Shown: positions 48,588 through 57,212 of the stretch, piece by piece
How positions within the stretch are numbered: the first letter of the stretch is position 1
Layout of the letters: each line of letters begins with the position of its first letter
Assembly (NCBI GenBank): GCA_027032075.1
Contig: JALVOC010000089.1
Location: 186,001 to 250,000 of the forward strand
Source: Chromatiales bacterium
Lineage (GTDB): Bacteria; Pseudomonadota; Gammaproteobacteria; UBA6429; Thiohalophilaceae
DNA: 64,000 nucleotides
Direction: 5' to 3'
Made by a program: the position numbers and the translations under genes
The notes under the pieces: generated by a model
Databases searched by the model: none
Seen by the model: only the letters and a program-made list of their open reading frames with translations
Told to the model about the DNA's origin: nothing

Positions 48588-49064
48588 TTAACGGCCGGTA
48601 TGCATGGTCGTGACATGATTGATGTACGATTTGTTGACCAGAAAAATCTGATTATCATCCATATACATTTTGATAAAGCGGGTGTTGTCCTGGTTCAGGT
48701 AATCAAACAGGCGAGAATGTTCGGGGGGGAGTGCTTCACGTATCTCTCCTTCCAGCACACTGCCATCCATCATGGTCAGACGGCATGGCATTATCTGCAG
48801 ACCCGGATTGCTGCTGCTGTCACTCTGTTCATATTCGACCCGGATGATGGATTTGCGGTTATAAAAGCGCAATTCCGACGGTTCCTCCCGGTACAATACA
48901 ATAAAAGGCACATCCTGGTTCAAAACCTCATGCGGTTCTTCATTACCGGCATGGTGAATACTGTGTTCGCGCACGAACAGGGAGCCTATCACCAGCCCTT
49001 CGGGGTGGACCCACAATTTCACCTGTTTTCGCGTTTTTGGAATTTTCAGCTTATTTTCTCCCAC
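48588..49064 (-). CDS. Conserved-looking hypothetical protein, first gene of the kinase-pilT operon
   Basis: 158 residues, no signal or membrane segment. Basic start (KLKIPKTRKQVKLWVHPEG), then predicted beta strands (VPFIVLYREE, LRFYNRKSIIRVEY, CRLTMMDGSVLEGEIREALP). The DGSVLEGEI strand-turn and FLVNKSYINHV end recall a small LSm-like or PilZ-like barrel, but no PilZ RxxxR and D/NxSxxG pair is evident. I do not recognise it. Lies 18 bases before the kinase gene. Confidence 0.75.
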   Translation of the reverse strand: MGENKLKIPKTRKQVKLWVHPEGLVIGSLFVREHSIHHAGNEEPHEVLNQDVPFIVLYREEPSELRFYNRKSIIRVEYEQSDSSSNPGLQIMPCRLTMMDGSVLEGEIREALPPEHSRLFDYLNQDNTRFIKMYMDDNQIFLVNKSYINHVTTMHTGR

Positions 49065-49468
49065 TGATCCTCCTGGGTGGTTTTGTCCTTTTTATACAGT
49101 CTAAGTATATCGGTCTCACTAATATTTTGAAATTATGATATATATTGGTATTAATACTTATTATAATTGTGTGTAATATCCGGTGCCAGCGGTGCTCTAT
49201 ACTTGTGAGATATGTATACCGGTATCCGGGGGTTAAGGTTTAGTGTACCAGACATCAGGCAAACATATATTCTGCAAGGTAAGGCTGTAAATCACACCAT
49301 TGGTGTGTTTCAGGTGCGTGAAGCGCATGATTTCACGTGATTGGCGAAAACTGTGAGAGATTTGACTTGAACTGGTTTTTCAGATGGCGCATCTTTACGA
49401 AAATAGTCTTAGGTGGCAAAGTGTGTTGCTCCCTGCTGTAACCCGTATACATATGTTGGCAAAATACG
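49065..49468. other. Divergent control region between the kinase operon and the FHA-HD-GYP gene
   Basis: About 400 A+T-rich bases with no gene. Contains two perfect palindromes, ATACCGGTAT (49216-49225) and CACACCA-T-TGGTGTG (49293-49307), likely operators. It also has a TATACT hexamer at 49198-49203 without a clear -35. Both divergent units are probably controlled from here. Confidence 0.5.
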
Positions 49469-51442
49469 ATGGCTGAGTTGATCATTCGCCGGGGTCCCGA
49501 TTCCGGCAAATTTGTGTCCATCGATGACGAATTGGTGATTGGCCGCTCCAGCCGTGGCCGTGAGGGGGACAAACATTTTTGCCGCCTCTCTGACGCCGAG
49601 ATCAGCCGTCGGCATCTGCGTATTTTCCGCCAGAATGGCGCGTATTTCATCGAAGATCTGAATTCCACCAACGGCACGCTCCTGCATGGCCAGTTCCTTC
49701 AGCCGGGCACACCCACGCCACTCGTGGATGGTGATGAGTTGTATCTGGGCAACAGTCAGGCGGTTTTTCGCCTCCTTTCCGCCAGGCAGCAGGAGGGGGC
49801 GCCGGGCGGTGATGCAAGGGAAAATCAGCAAAAATCACCTGCCGGCGGGCATCAGGTGCATGTTTTTTCAGACGAGGATCGGCCGCCGGACGTCAGCATG
49901 GTGGTGGATGCTTCACAAATCCTCATGCAGTTGCGTGAAAGGATTCCGTCGGATCATGAAATCAACCGGGATTTGGTCAAGCGGATGCAGGCGATGGTGC
50001 AGGTCAGCATTGCACTGGGTGCCATCACCAAACTGGATGATCTGCTAGCCAAGATCATGACCCTGATTTTCGATATTTTCTCCGGTGCAGAGCGGGCATT
50101 TGTTTTTGCCTGCAGCAAGGATACTGAGCAATTTGTTCCGCTTATCGTACGTAACCGGAATGAGGATGAAACGCCGGACATCGACAAAATCGGTGTTTCC
50201 CGCACCATTATCAAGGAAGTGCTGCAGAAAAAAAATGCCCTGCTGTTGATGGATGCCCAGGGTGACAAACGTTTCGGGGTGCAGGACTCGGTGATGGATC
50301 TTGCGATCCGCAGCGTGATGTGTGCGCCGTTACTGTATGAAGGGGAGGTGCTCGGTCTGGTGCAGGTGGATACCCGCAAGGCTTCGAATATTTTCTCACC
50401 TGAGGATTTGGAGATCCTCACCGGCATTTCGGCGCAAATGGCCATTTCCATGAAGAATTCCCAGCTGTACGAGGAAATCGAGAGGGTCTTCGAAGGTTTT
50501 GTCAGAGCCTCGGTGCAGGCGATTGAAGCGCGGGATCCCAGTACCGCCGGGCATTCGTTCCGTGTTGCAGACTATACCGAAAAGCTGGCCATTGCGGTCG
50601 ACCGTGCGGGGGAGGCCGGCTTGCGCGATGTGCGTTTCAATCGTGAGCAGATGCAGGAAATTCGCTATGCGGCATTGCTGCACGATTTTGGCAAGGTGGG
50701 GGTGCGGGAACATATTCTCACCAAGGCGAAAAAGCTCTATCCCTATGAGCTGCGTGAGCTGCAACTACGGATCAAATATGCAAAGACCACCCTGGAAAAC
50801 AAAGCGTATCGGGAACTGCTGGAGTTGTACCAGGCTAACACCCTCTCGGCGGAGGAGTTCAGACTGCACCGGCAGAAAGTCGAAGCCGGGTTGCAACAGG
50901 AAATCACCCGTCTGAATGAATTTCTGACCATGATCATCGAGGCCAATGAACCGGAGTATCATTACGACAAGAACAAAGGCCGCCTCGACGAGGCCAAGAA
51001 TTACCAGTTTTACGATCGTGAGCAACAGAGGATCCAGCTGCTCACCGACTTCGAATTTTCGGCTCTGAGTTTTTCCCAGGGCAGCCTGAACCCGGAGGAA
51101 CGCAGCGAAATCGAGTCCCATGTCTCCCATACTTTCGAGTTTCTGAGCCTGATCCCCTGGACAGGGAAGTTTGCCGGCATTCCGAATATTGCCCATGCGC
51201 ATCATGAAAAACTCGATGGAACGGGATATCCCAAGGGCCTGGTTGCCGAACAGATCCCGCTGCAATCACGCATCATGACGATTGCGGATATCTATGACGC
51301 GCTTACTGCGGGGGATCGTCCCTACCGGAGGGGTACCACATCTGAAAATGCCCTCAGCATCATTGAAGGTGAAGTCAAAGAGGGCAAGCTGGATCAACAG
51401 CTGTTTCGTATTTTCGTCGAGTCCGAATCCTACAAGATCTGA
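49469..51442 (+). CDS. FHA-GAF-HD-GYP signalling protein
   Basis: 657 residues. The FHA domain (about 1-105) has VIGRSSRG, ISRRHLRI and NSTNGTLL. A GAF domain spans about 175-335. The HD-GYP domain starts near 345, with H362, LLHDFGKVGV (H405, D406), HAHHEKLDGTGYPKGL (GYP at about 586-588) and DIYDALTAGDRPYR. About 115 residues are inserted between the ILTKAKKL segment (about 422) and the LNPEERSEIESHVSH segment (about 540), which are adjacent in typical HD-GYP proteins. Probably a cyclic-di-GMP phosphodiesterase tuned by phosphothreonine binding and a small ligand; the activity is inferred. Confidence 0.9.
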   Translation: MAELIIRRGPDSGKFVSIDDELVIGRSSRGREGDKHFCRLSDAEISRRHLRIFRQNGAYFIEDLNSTNGTLLHGQFLQPGTPTPLVDGDELYLGNSQAVFRLLSARQQEGAPGGDARENQQKSPAGGHQVHVFSDEDRPPDVSMVVDASQILMQLRERIPSDHEINRDLVKRMQAMVQVSIALGAITKLDDLLAKIMTLIFDIFSGAERAFVFACSKDTEQFVPLIVRNRNEDETPDIDKIGVSRTIIKEVLQKKNALLLMDAQGDKRFGVQDSVMDLAIRSVMCAPLLYEGEVLGLVQVDTRKASNIFSPEDLEILTGISAQMAISMKNSQLYEEIERVFEGFVRASVQAIEARDPSTAGHSFRVADYTEKLAIAVDRAGEAGLRDVRFNREQMQEIRYAALLHDFGKVGVREHILTKAKKLYPYELRELQLRIKYAKTTLENKAYRELLELYQANTLSAEEFRLHRQKVEAGLQQEITRLNEFLTMIIEANEPEYHYDKNKGRLDEAKNYQFYDREQQRIQLLTDFEFSALSFSQGSLNPEERSEIESHVSHTFEFLSLIPWTGKFAGIPNIAHAHHEKLDGTGYPKGLVAEQIPLQSRIMTIADIYDALTAGDRPYRRGTTSENALSIIEGEVKEGKLDQQLFRIFVESESYKI

Positions 51443-51468
51443 TTTTGGGAAACAGACGGTTTTCCGCG

Positions 51469-51936
51469 TCAGAGGCGTCCTGCGCCGGTGAAACGTTTTT
51501 TCCAGTAGCTGTCTTTCAGGCTGGCGATGCTGACCCGTTTGCCGCTGGAAGGCGCGTGGATGAAACGTTTATTTCCCAGATAGATGCCCACGTGCGAGAC
51601 ATAACGCCGGCCCTGTGTATGGAAAAAAACCAGATCCCCCGGTTGCAAGGCGTTGAGGGGAATGTGCAGTGCGGAACGGTACAGCTCGCCGGTGGTGCGG
51701 GGAACCAGGATGCCTGCCTGTTTGTGCGCATATTGCACCAGGCCGCTGCAATCGAACCCCTCACTGGGAGAGGTGCCGCCATAGCGATAGGGTTTTCCGA
51801 GCATGCTGCGGGCGGCGTGGATCACCTCTGCCCGATCCACTTTTTGATGCAGTGCCGGCCGGTAAGGTTTGCTGCCGCAACCTGAGAGGAAAAACAGCAG
51901 CAAAAACAGGTGGATTGCAGGTCGGGAAAATGTCAT
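51469..51936 (-). CDS. NlpC/P60-family lipoprotein endopeptidase
   Basis: 155-residue lipoprotein with lipobox LSGC (Cys about 20) and an NlpC/P60 catalytic domain. Catalytic Cys is in GFDCSGLVQYAHK, His in SHVGIYLG, third residue His in FIHAPSSG. It is the smallest form of the family and resembles MepS-like DD-endopeptidases that open peptidoglycan cross-links. Convergent with the HD-GYP gene; no close partner. Confidence 0.92.
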   Translation of the reverse strand: MTFSRPAIHLFLLLFFLSGCGSKPYRPALHQKVDRAEVIHAARSMLGKPYRYGGTSPSEGFDCSGLVQYAHKQAGILVPRTTGELYRSALHIPLNALQPGDLVFFHTQGRRYVSHVGIYLGNKRFIHAPSSGKRVSIASLKDSYWKKRFTGAGRL

Positions 51937-52109
51937 GTTTGTTTTTTTCCTTGTTTTGTTAAGGTTTAGCGCAAAATCTTTAACAATTCAACAATTTCAA
52001 TATATTTCAGTAACTTTTGTAGTATTTTTAATGTGAACTGGTAGGTATATTGCAGATTTGGGCGGTGAAAAAGTGACCAGTCGCGACCAATTACGCTAAA
52101 ATTCGGGGT

Positions 52110-52508
52110 ATGGCAGTCAGTACAGTCAGCAACAACGCCCAGAATCGGGCCGTCACCGCAGCAACGGGCAGCAATCCTCAACGGCAGCAAGAGGAGCAGC
52201 AGGCCACCAATGCGCTGGAGTCACGCCGGGAGGCAGAAAAGGCGGCAGAAGCACGTGCCGCCAGGCGGCGTGAACAGGAGCAAGCGGCCCAAAAACGCCA
52301 GGCAGAACGGCGTTTGCAGGGAAGGATGGTGATGGATGCCAGGCGTGAACGGGCCCGCCAGGCGGATGAAGCGATGCGCAACCGTGCGATGCGGCAAAAA
52401 GTAGAGAATACCTATGTCCGGGATCAGGCCCGTGCCGAGCGTGTTACCGAGCAGCGTTCCCAGGCCCAGGCCAACAAAAAGAGTGAGCCAATCGATCTGG
52501 TTGTATGA
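52110..52508 (+). CDS. Charged coiled-coil hypothetical protein
   Basis: 132 residues, more than a third Arg, Gln, Glu or Ala. A short Ser/Thr/Asn start is followed by one continuous helical stretch (about 25-118) and the tail KSEPIDLVV. No signal peptide. Repeated Arg-rich heptads suggest a long coiled coil. Unknown family. The upstream 170 bases are A+T rich and divergent from the NlpC/P60 gene. It is 53 bases before lemA, so cotranscription is possible. Confidence 0.6.
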   Translation: MAVSTVSNNAQNRAVTAATGSNPQRQQEEQQATNALESRREAEKAAEARAARRREQEQAAQKRQAERRLQGRMVMDARRERARQADEAMRNRAMRQKVENTYVRDQARAERVTEQRSQAQANKKSEPIDLVV

Positions 52509-52561
52509 GGATCTGGCTGCTGTTTCTTCGTAGAAAAAACCACCACAAAGGGAAATAACCT

Positions 52562-53137
52562 ATGGCCTTGCCGGGACTGATATTGCTCGCTGTAATCCTC
52601 ATCGCTGTTTTCTACGTCATTTTCATCTACAACAATCTGGTCTCCCTCAAGCATGCCGTTTCCAAGGCCTGGTCGAATATCGACGTGCTGCTCAAACAAC
52701 GTCACGATGAGCTGCCCAAGCTGGTTGAGGTATGCAGACAGTACATGCAATATGAGCAGGATACCCTGGAGAAAATCATCAAGGCCCGTTCCGCAGTGAT
52801 GAGCGCCCAGGACAAAGGGGATATCAAGGGGCTGGGGCAGGCGGAAAATGCTTTACGCTTTGGTTTGGGCAACCTGTTTGCCCTGGCAGAGAACTACCCG
52901 GAGCTGAAGGCCAATAACAGTTTCCAGCAGCTTCAAGCCCGGATCAGCCAGTTGGAAAACAGCATTGCGGATCGGCGTGAAGTCTACAACGAAGCGGTTA
53001 ATCTGAATAATGTTCGTATCGAACAGTTTCCTGACGTGCTGATCGCGCGCATGTTCAACTTCAAGGATTTCGATTTGCTGGAATTCACAGAAGAAGCAAA
53101 ACGGGATGTCAATATCCGGAATCTTTTCAATACCTGA
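52562..53137 (+). CDS. lemA: LemA-family membrane protein
   Basis: 191 residues. An N-terminal membrane helix (ILLAVILIAVFYVIFIYNNL) precedes a helical bundle with the family signature [26 protein letters not shown] split from about residue 40. It ends ARMFNFKDFDLLEF. The function of LemA is poorly known; it is often beside a GIDE- or TPM-domain gene, as here. Confidence 0.93.
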   Translation: MALPGLILLAVILIAVFYVIFIYNNLVSLKHAVSKAWSNIDVLLKQRHDELPKLVEVCRQYMQYEQDTLEKIIKARSAVMSAQDKGDIKGLGQAENALRFGLGNLFALAENYPELKANNSFQQLQARISQLENSIADRREVYNEAVNLNNVRIEQFPDVLIARMFNFKDFDLLEFTEEAKRDVNIRNLFNT

Positions 53138-53212
53138 AGTGTCGATTACCGAACGTGATGAGGTATTTGCTCTGGCAGCGCGTCATCTAGAACCGGCAAG
53201 TGTTGCCGCCTG

Positions 53213-54148
53213 ATGGCACGCTGGGTCGCCACCATCCAGCAGACACCTGCGCAGGACTTCTGGTTCTGGCCGGGGATGCTGCTATTGATCGCCTGCGTCA
53301 CCGCATACGGTATTTTTTATTTCATTCGCCGCGCCCGTCTGATCGAAGACACGCCCACCTCAAAAATCCGCTCCGCCGTTCAGGGTTACCTTGAGCTGAT
53401 CGGGCAGAGTCAGAGTCTCGGCGGGCAACCCCTGGTTTCACCCCTCACGGGTATCCCCTGTGTCTGGTACAGCTATCTGATCGAACGTAAACGCGGTTAT
53501 GGCTCACGCAGCCGCTGGCGTCGCGTTGACTCGGGGATCAGCCGGCAGGCTTTTATTCTTCGGGATGATACCGGTCAATGCCTGATCAATCCGGAAAAAG
53601 CCGAGGTGATCACCTCGGGTAAACAGGTCTGGTACGGTCACAGCGCCTGGCCTAAGGCACCTGCCAGACAGCATGCAGGTTTGCTGCAATCCGTTGTCGT
53701 CTCCGGTAATTATCGTTACACCGAAAGACGCTTGCACCACGGGGAACCGCTCTACGCGCTGGGTGAGTTTGTCACGGTAAGAGAAAACGACACCCAGGGC
53801 AGCATGCAGGAGGCGCTGAGGGCGACCCTGCGTGCCTGGAAACAGAAACCGGATATCCTGCTGCAACATTTCGATGCCGACAACAACGGTGAAATCGATT
53901 TGCAGGAATGGGAGAAAGTACGGCAAGCCGCACGAAAAAAAGTTTTACGCGAAAAGCTCAGCAAGGCAGCAGGCAGTGCTGTGCATACCCTGGGCAAGCC
54001 CGCGGACGGCCGGCCGTTTATCCTCTCGGTGCGCTCACAACGGCAGATGAGCAGGCGCTACCGCTACAAAGCGGCTGCCTGTCTGGTGGCGTTTGTGCTG
54101 AGCGGGCCTCTGGCCATCTGGATGATATTGGTGCGGCTCAGCGGTTGA
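53213..54148 (+). CDS. GIDE-domain-like membrane protein with an EF-hand
   Basis: 311 residues with a helix near each end (about 18-40 and 285-306). The central domain resembles GIDE, the domain shared with mitochondrial E3 ligases: VQGYLELIGQS, LVSPLTGIPCVWYSYLIER and a degenerate Arg/Ser-rich turn. No RING domain is present. Residues about 222-233 form a canonical EF-hand loop, DADNNGEIDLQE, which should bind calcium. Downstream of lemA by 75 bases and likely in the same operon. A possible calcium-responsive envelope factor. Confidence 0.78.
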   Translation: MARWVATIQQTPAQDFWFWPGMLLLIACVTAYGIFYFIRRARLIEDTPTSKIRSAVQGYLELIGQSQSLGGQPLVSPLTGIPCVWYSYLIERKRGYGSRSRWRRVDSGISRQAFILRDDTGQCLINPEKAEVITSGKQVWYGHSAWPKAPARQHAGLLQSVVVSGNYRYTERRLHHGEPLYALGEFVTVRENDTQGSMQEALRATLRAWKQKPDILLQHFDADNNGEIDLQEWEKVRQAARKKVLREKLSKAAGSAVHTLGKPADGRPFILSVRSQRQMSRRYRYKAAACLVAFVLSGPLAIWMILVRLSG

Positions 54149-54254
54149 GAGACAGTGCGTTTCTTTAATTCATCCGGATTTTTCTTACTTTTGTCACGAC
54201 TTTCGGGCAGGTGATCGCGTAAGATAGCGCCTGCTGACCGCAGAACAGATATTC

Positions 54255-56642
54255 ATGCCCAAAAAGTCGTCCCGAAAACGCAAACCTGTCACTTCGCGCA
54301 AGTCACGGGGTGCCTCCCCCCGCCGAAAGCGCGCTCATCCCCCCAAACGCAGGACAAAAAAATCCCGACGCAGGTTATTGCGCTGGCCCTACCTGTTGTT
54401 GGCTGTGGCGCTGCTCGGGCTTGCCTGGGTCATCTATCTGGACGTGTTGATCCGCACCCAGTTCGAAGGCAAACGCTGGGCACTGCCGGCACAGGTTTAT
54501 GGCCGGCCGTTGGAACTGTATGCCGGCAAAACCCTCGGATCGCATGCCTTTCGGCAGGAACTGGAGCAATTGGGTTACCGTTACGCTTACCGCGTCAATG
54601 AACCGGGCACATTTGCGCAACAGGGAGAGCATTTTCAGGTTTATCGCCGTGCCTTCCGTTTCTGGGATGGCGAGGTGGCGCCGCGGCTTCTGCAGTTGCA
54701 GTTTGATGACGGTCTGGTCGGGTCGGTACGCGATGGCAGGTCCGGCGAGGAACTGGACATCGTCCGGCTGGAACCGCCCCGCGTAGGCGGGATCTATCCC
54801 AGCCATCGTGAGGACCGGATCCTGATCAAGCTGGAGGATGCCCCCCTGCTGTTACGCCAGGGACTGGTGGCGGTGGAAGACCACTATTTCTATGAACATC
54901 ACGGTGTCAATCCGCGGGCCATCGCTCGCGCCTTATGGGCCAACATCAAGGCCGGTGGGACGGTGCAGGGGGGCAGCACTCTCACGCAGCAACTGGTGAA
55001 AAATTTCTTCCTCAGCAACACGCGCAGTTTGTGGCGCAAGGGCAATGAGGCCATCATGGCTCTGTTGCTGGAGTGGCATTACAGCAAGGATGAGATTCTT
55101 GAAGCCTATCTGAATGAAATTTATCTGGGGCAGGAAAACAGCCGCGCGGTGCACGGTTTCGGCCTTGCCAGCCGCTTCTATTTTGATCGGCCGGTGGAAA
55201 AACTCAACTTGCCGCAGATTGCGACCCTCATCGCCCTGGTGCGCGGTCCTTCCTATTATGAGCCGCGCCGTCACCCGGAGCGGCTGAAAAAGCGCCGCAA
55301 CCTGGTGCTGGATATCATGGTGCAGCGTGGAGTGATTGGCAGGGCGGCGGCCGAGCAGGCCAAGTTACGCGGTCTGGGGATTGTCGAAGGGAGGCGCACC
55401 GATACCCGCTACCCGGCCTTCATGGATCTGGTCAGGCGGCAGTTGCAGCGTGACTACCGTCAGCAGGATCTCACCAGTGAAGGTTTGCGGATTTTCACCT
55501 CGTTTGATCCCCGTGTGCAGCGGATCGCCGAAGAGGCACTCACGCGGCGGGTGGCGGAACTGGATCGGCAGCGGCACCTGCGGGGGCAGTTGCAGGGGGC
55601 GGTGATTGTCACCAACACCACCAGCGGGGAAGTGCTGGCGGTGGTGGGGGATCGCCAGCCCCGTTTCGCCGGATTCAACCGCGCCCTGGATGCCGTGCGG
55701 CCTGTCGGTTCCCTGATAAAACCCGCCGTCTATCTCACGGCGCTGGAAATGACCCGTCGGTATACCCTCTCGACACCACTGGAGGACCGTCAGATCCGGC
55801 TGAAGACACCGAAGGGAAATGTCTGGTCGCCAAAAAATTATGACGGCAAGTCACACGGTACGGTACCGCTGTTTTATGCCCTGGTGCATTCCTATAATCA
55901 GGCAACCGTGCGTCTTGGGCTGGATCTGGGATTCGAGGCGATCACCGATGTTCTCAAACGCCTGGGTGCCAGGCGGGACATTCCTCCTTATCCTTCCATG
56001 TTGCTGGGGGCGGTGAACTTTTCCCCGTTTGAAATGGCGGGCCTCTACCAGACACTTGCCGCCGGTGGTTTTCGCACTCCCTTACGGGTTATCCGCGAAG
56101 TTACCACCGTGGATGGTGAACCGCTGCAACGCTTTGCCCTGGAAGTGGAACAGGTGGTGGATCCGGCAGTGGTGGCGGTGCTGGTGAGTGCGATGCAGGA
56201 AGTGACCCGCAGCGGCACCGCACGCAGTCTGCAACAGCGGTTACCGCCAGGACTGCGGGTGGCGGGGAAAACCGGTACGACCAACGAATTGCGCGACAGC
56301 TGGTTCGCCGGTTTCAGTGGTGAGCATTTGCTGGTGGTGTGGTTGGGCCGCGACGACAACCGGACCACAGGCCTGAGCGGCAGCAGCGGCGCCCTGAAGG
56401 TCTGGGCGGATGTGATGCAACACCTGCCCACCTTGCCCTTACAACCGCCGATGACGGATAACGTGGAGTTTCACTGGATTGACAGTCATACCGGTTTGCT
56501 GAGTGATGAGGCGTGTGCCCATGCCGTGTATCTGGCCTATGTGCGTGGAACCGCGCCGGAAGAAAAAGCGGCTTGTAATGGTCAGCGGGATGACTCTACC
56601 ATGGAAAAGACAGTGGACTGGTTGAAGGGTTTATTCAATTGA
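54255..56642 (+). CDS. mrcB: Penicillin-binding protein 1B (bifunctional peptidoglycan synthase)
   Basis: 795 residues. A very basic cytoplasmic tail (about 1-38) and one membrane helix precede a UB2H-like region. The glycosyltransferase domain has VAVEDHYFYEHHG with catalytic Glu, and GGSTLTQQLVKN. The transpeptidase domain has SLIK with nucleophile Ser, SYN in HSYNQAT, and KTGT. Both activities appear intact. The TPR gene downstream begins on the overlapping TTGA. Confidence 0.95.
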   Translation: MPKKSSRKRKPVTSRKSRGASPRRKRAHPPKRRTKKSRRRLLRWPYLLLAVALLGLAWVIYLDVLIRTQFEGKRWALPAQVYGRPLELYAGKTLGSHAFRQELEQLGYRYAYRVNEPGTFAQQGEHFQVYRRAFRFWDGEVAPRLLQLQFDDGLVGSVRDGRSGEELDIVRLEPPRVGGIYPSHREDRILIKLEDAPLLLRQGLVAVEDHYFYEHHGVNPRAIARALWANIKAGGTVQGGSTLTQQLVKNFFLSNTRSLWRKGNEAIMALLLEWHYSKDEILEAYLNEIYLGQENSRAVHGFGLASRFYFDRPVEKLNLPQIATLIALVRGPSYYEPRRHPERLKKRRNLVLDIMVQRGVIGRAAAEQAKLRGLGIVEGRRTDTRYPAFMDLVRRQLQRDYRQQDLTSEGLRIFTSFDPRVQRIAEEALTRRVAELDRQRHLRGQLQGAVIVTNTTSGEVLAVVGDRQPRFAGFNRALDAVRPVGSLIKPAVYLTALEMTRRYTLSTPLEDRQIRLKTPKGNVWSPKNYDGKSHGTVPLFYALVHSYNQATVRLGLDLGFEAITDVLKRLGARRDIPPYPSMLLGAVNFSPFEMAGLYQTLAAGGFRTPLRVIREVTTVDGEPLQRFALEVEQVVDPAVVAVLVSAMQEVTRSGTARSLQQRLPPGLRVAGKTGTTNELRDSWFAGFSGEHLLVVWLGRDDNRTTGLSGSSGALKVWADVMQHLPTLPLQPPMTDNVEFHWIDSHTGLLSDEACAHAVYLAYVRGTAPEEKAACNGQRDDSTMEKTVDWLKGLFN

Positions 56643-57112
56643 AGCGACAGGTGCAGAAACGGCTTGGGATGACACTCCTGCTGGCGGTGCTCTTGACCGC
56701 CTGCACGAGCACCAGCAAACAACCCGAAGGATTCGAGGTTGAGACAGAGACACCATCCGGGGTCCAGATCCGGCCGACGCCGGACACCAGCAAGGCGGCA
56801 TTGGCTTTGTTGAGCAAGGCGCGCAGTGCCGCAAAAGCAGGCAAGCTGGATGTGGCTGAATCCCAGCTGGAACGGGCGTTACGCATCGAGCCACGTAACG
56901 CGGTGCTGTGGCATTACATGGCCAAGTTGCGCCTTTATCAGGGACGCCTGGAGCAGGCAGCAGGTCTGGCGGCCAAATCCAACAGCCTGGACAAAGGGGA
57001 TCGTCAATTGCGGGCGGACAACTGGCGCATCATTGCCCATGCCCGCTATCAGAAGGGTGACAGGGCCGGAGCTGACGCCGCCCAGCAACAGGTGGACAAA
57101 CTGACGAGATAA
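56639..57112 (+). CDS. TPR-containing lipoprotein
   Basis: 157 residues from a TTG start that overlaps the mrcB stop (TTGA), with GAAGGGT upstream. Lipobox LTAC (Cys about 22). Two tetratricopeptide-like repeats (ALALLSKARSAAKAGKLDVAESQLERALRIEP, ending near residue 85, and the next to about 120). An ATG at 56669 would remove the basic n-region. Coupling to mrcB suggests a role near the PBP1B machinery, which is inference. Confidence 0.82.
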   Translation: MKRQVQKRLGMTLLLAVLLTACTSTSKQPEGFEVETETPSGVQIRPTPDTSKAALALLSKARSAAKAGKLDVAESQLERALRIEPRNAVLWHYMAKLRLYQGRLEQAAGLAAKSNSLDKGDRQLRADNWRIIAHARYQKGDRAGADAAQQQVDKLTR

Positions 57113-57212
57113 CCGCTGTTTCGTCGCTTTTACAGTATAATCAGGGGAGGATCACGCAGCGTACCGGCCAGAAAAACGTGATGAATCCGATGCTTACAGG
57201 GCAGATTTTGTT

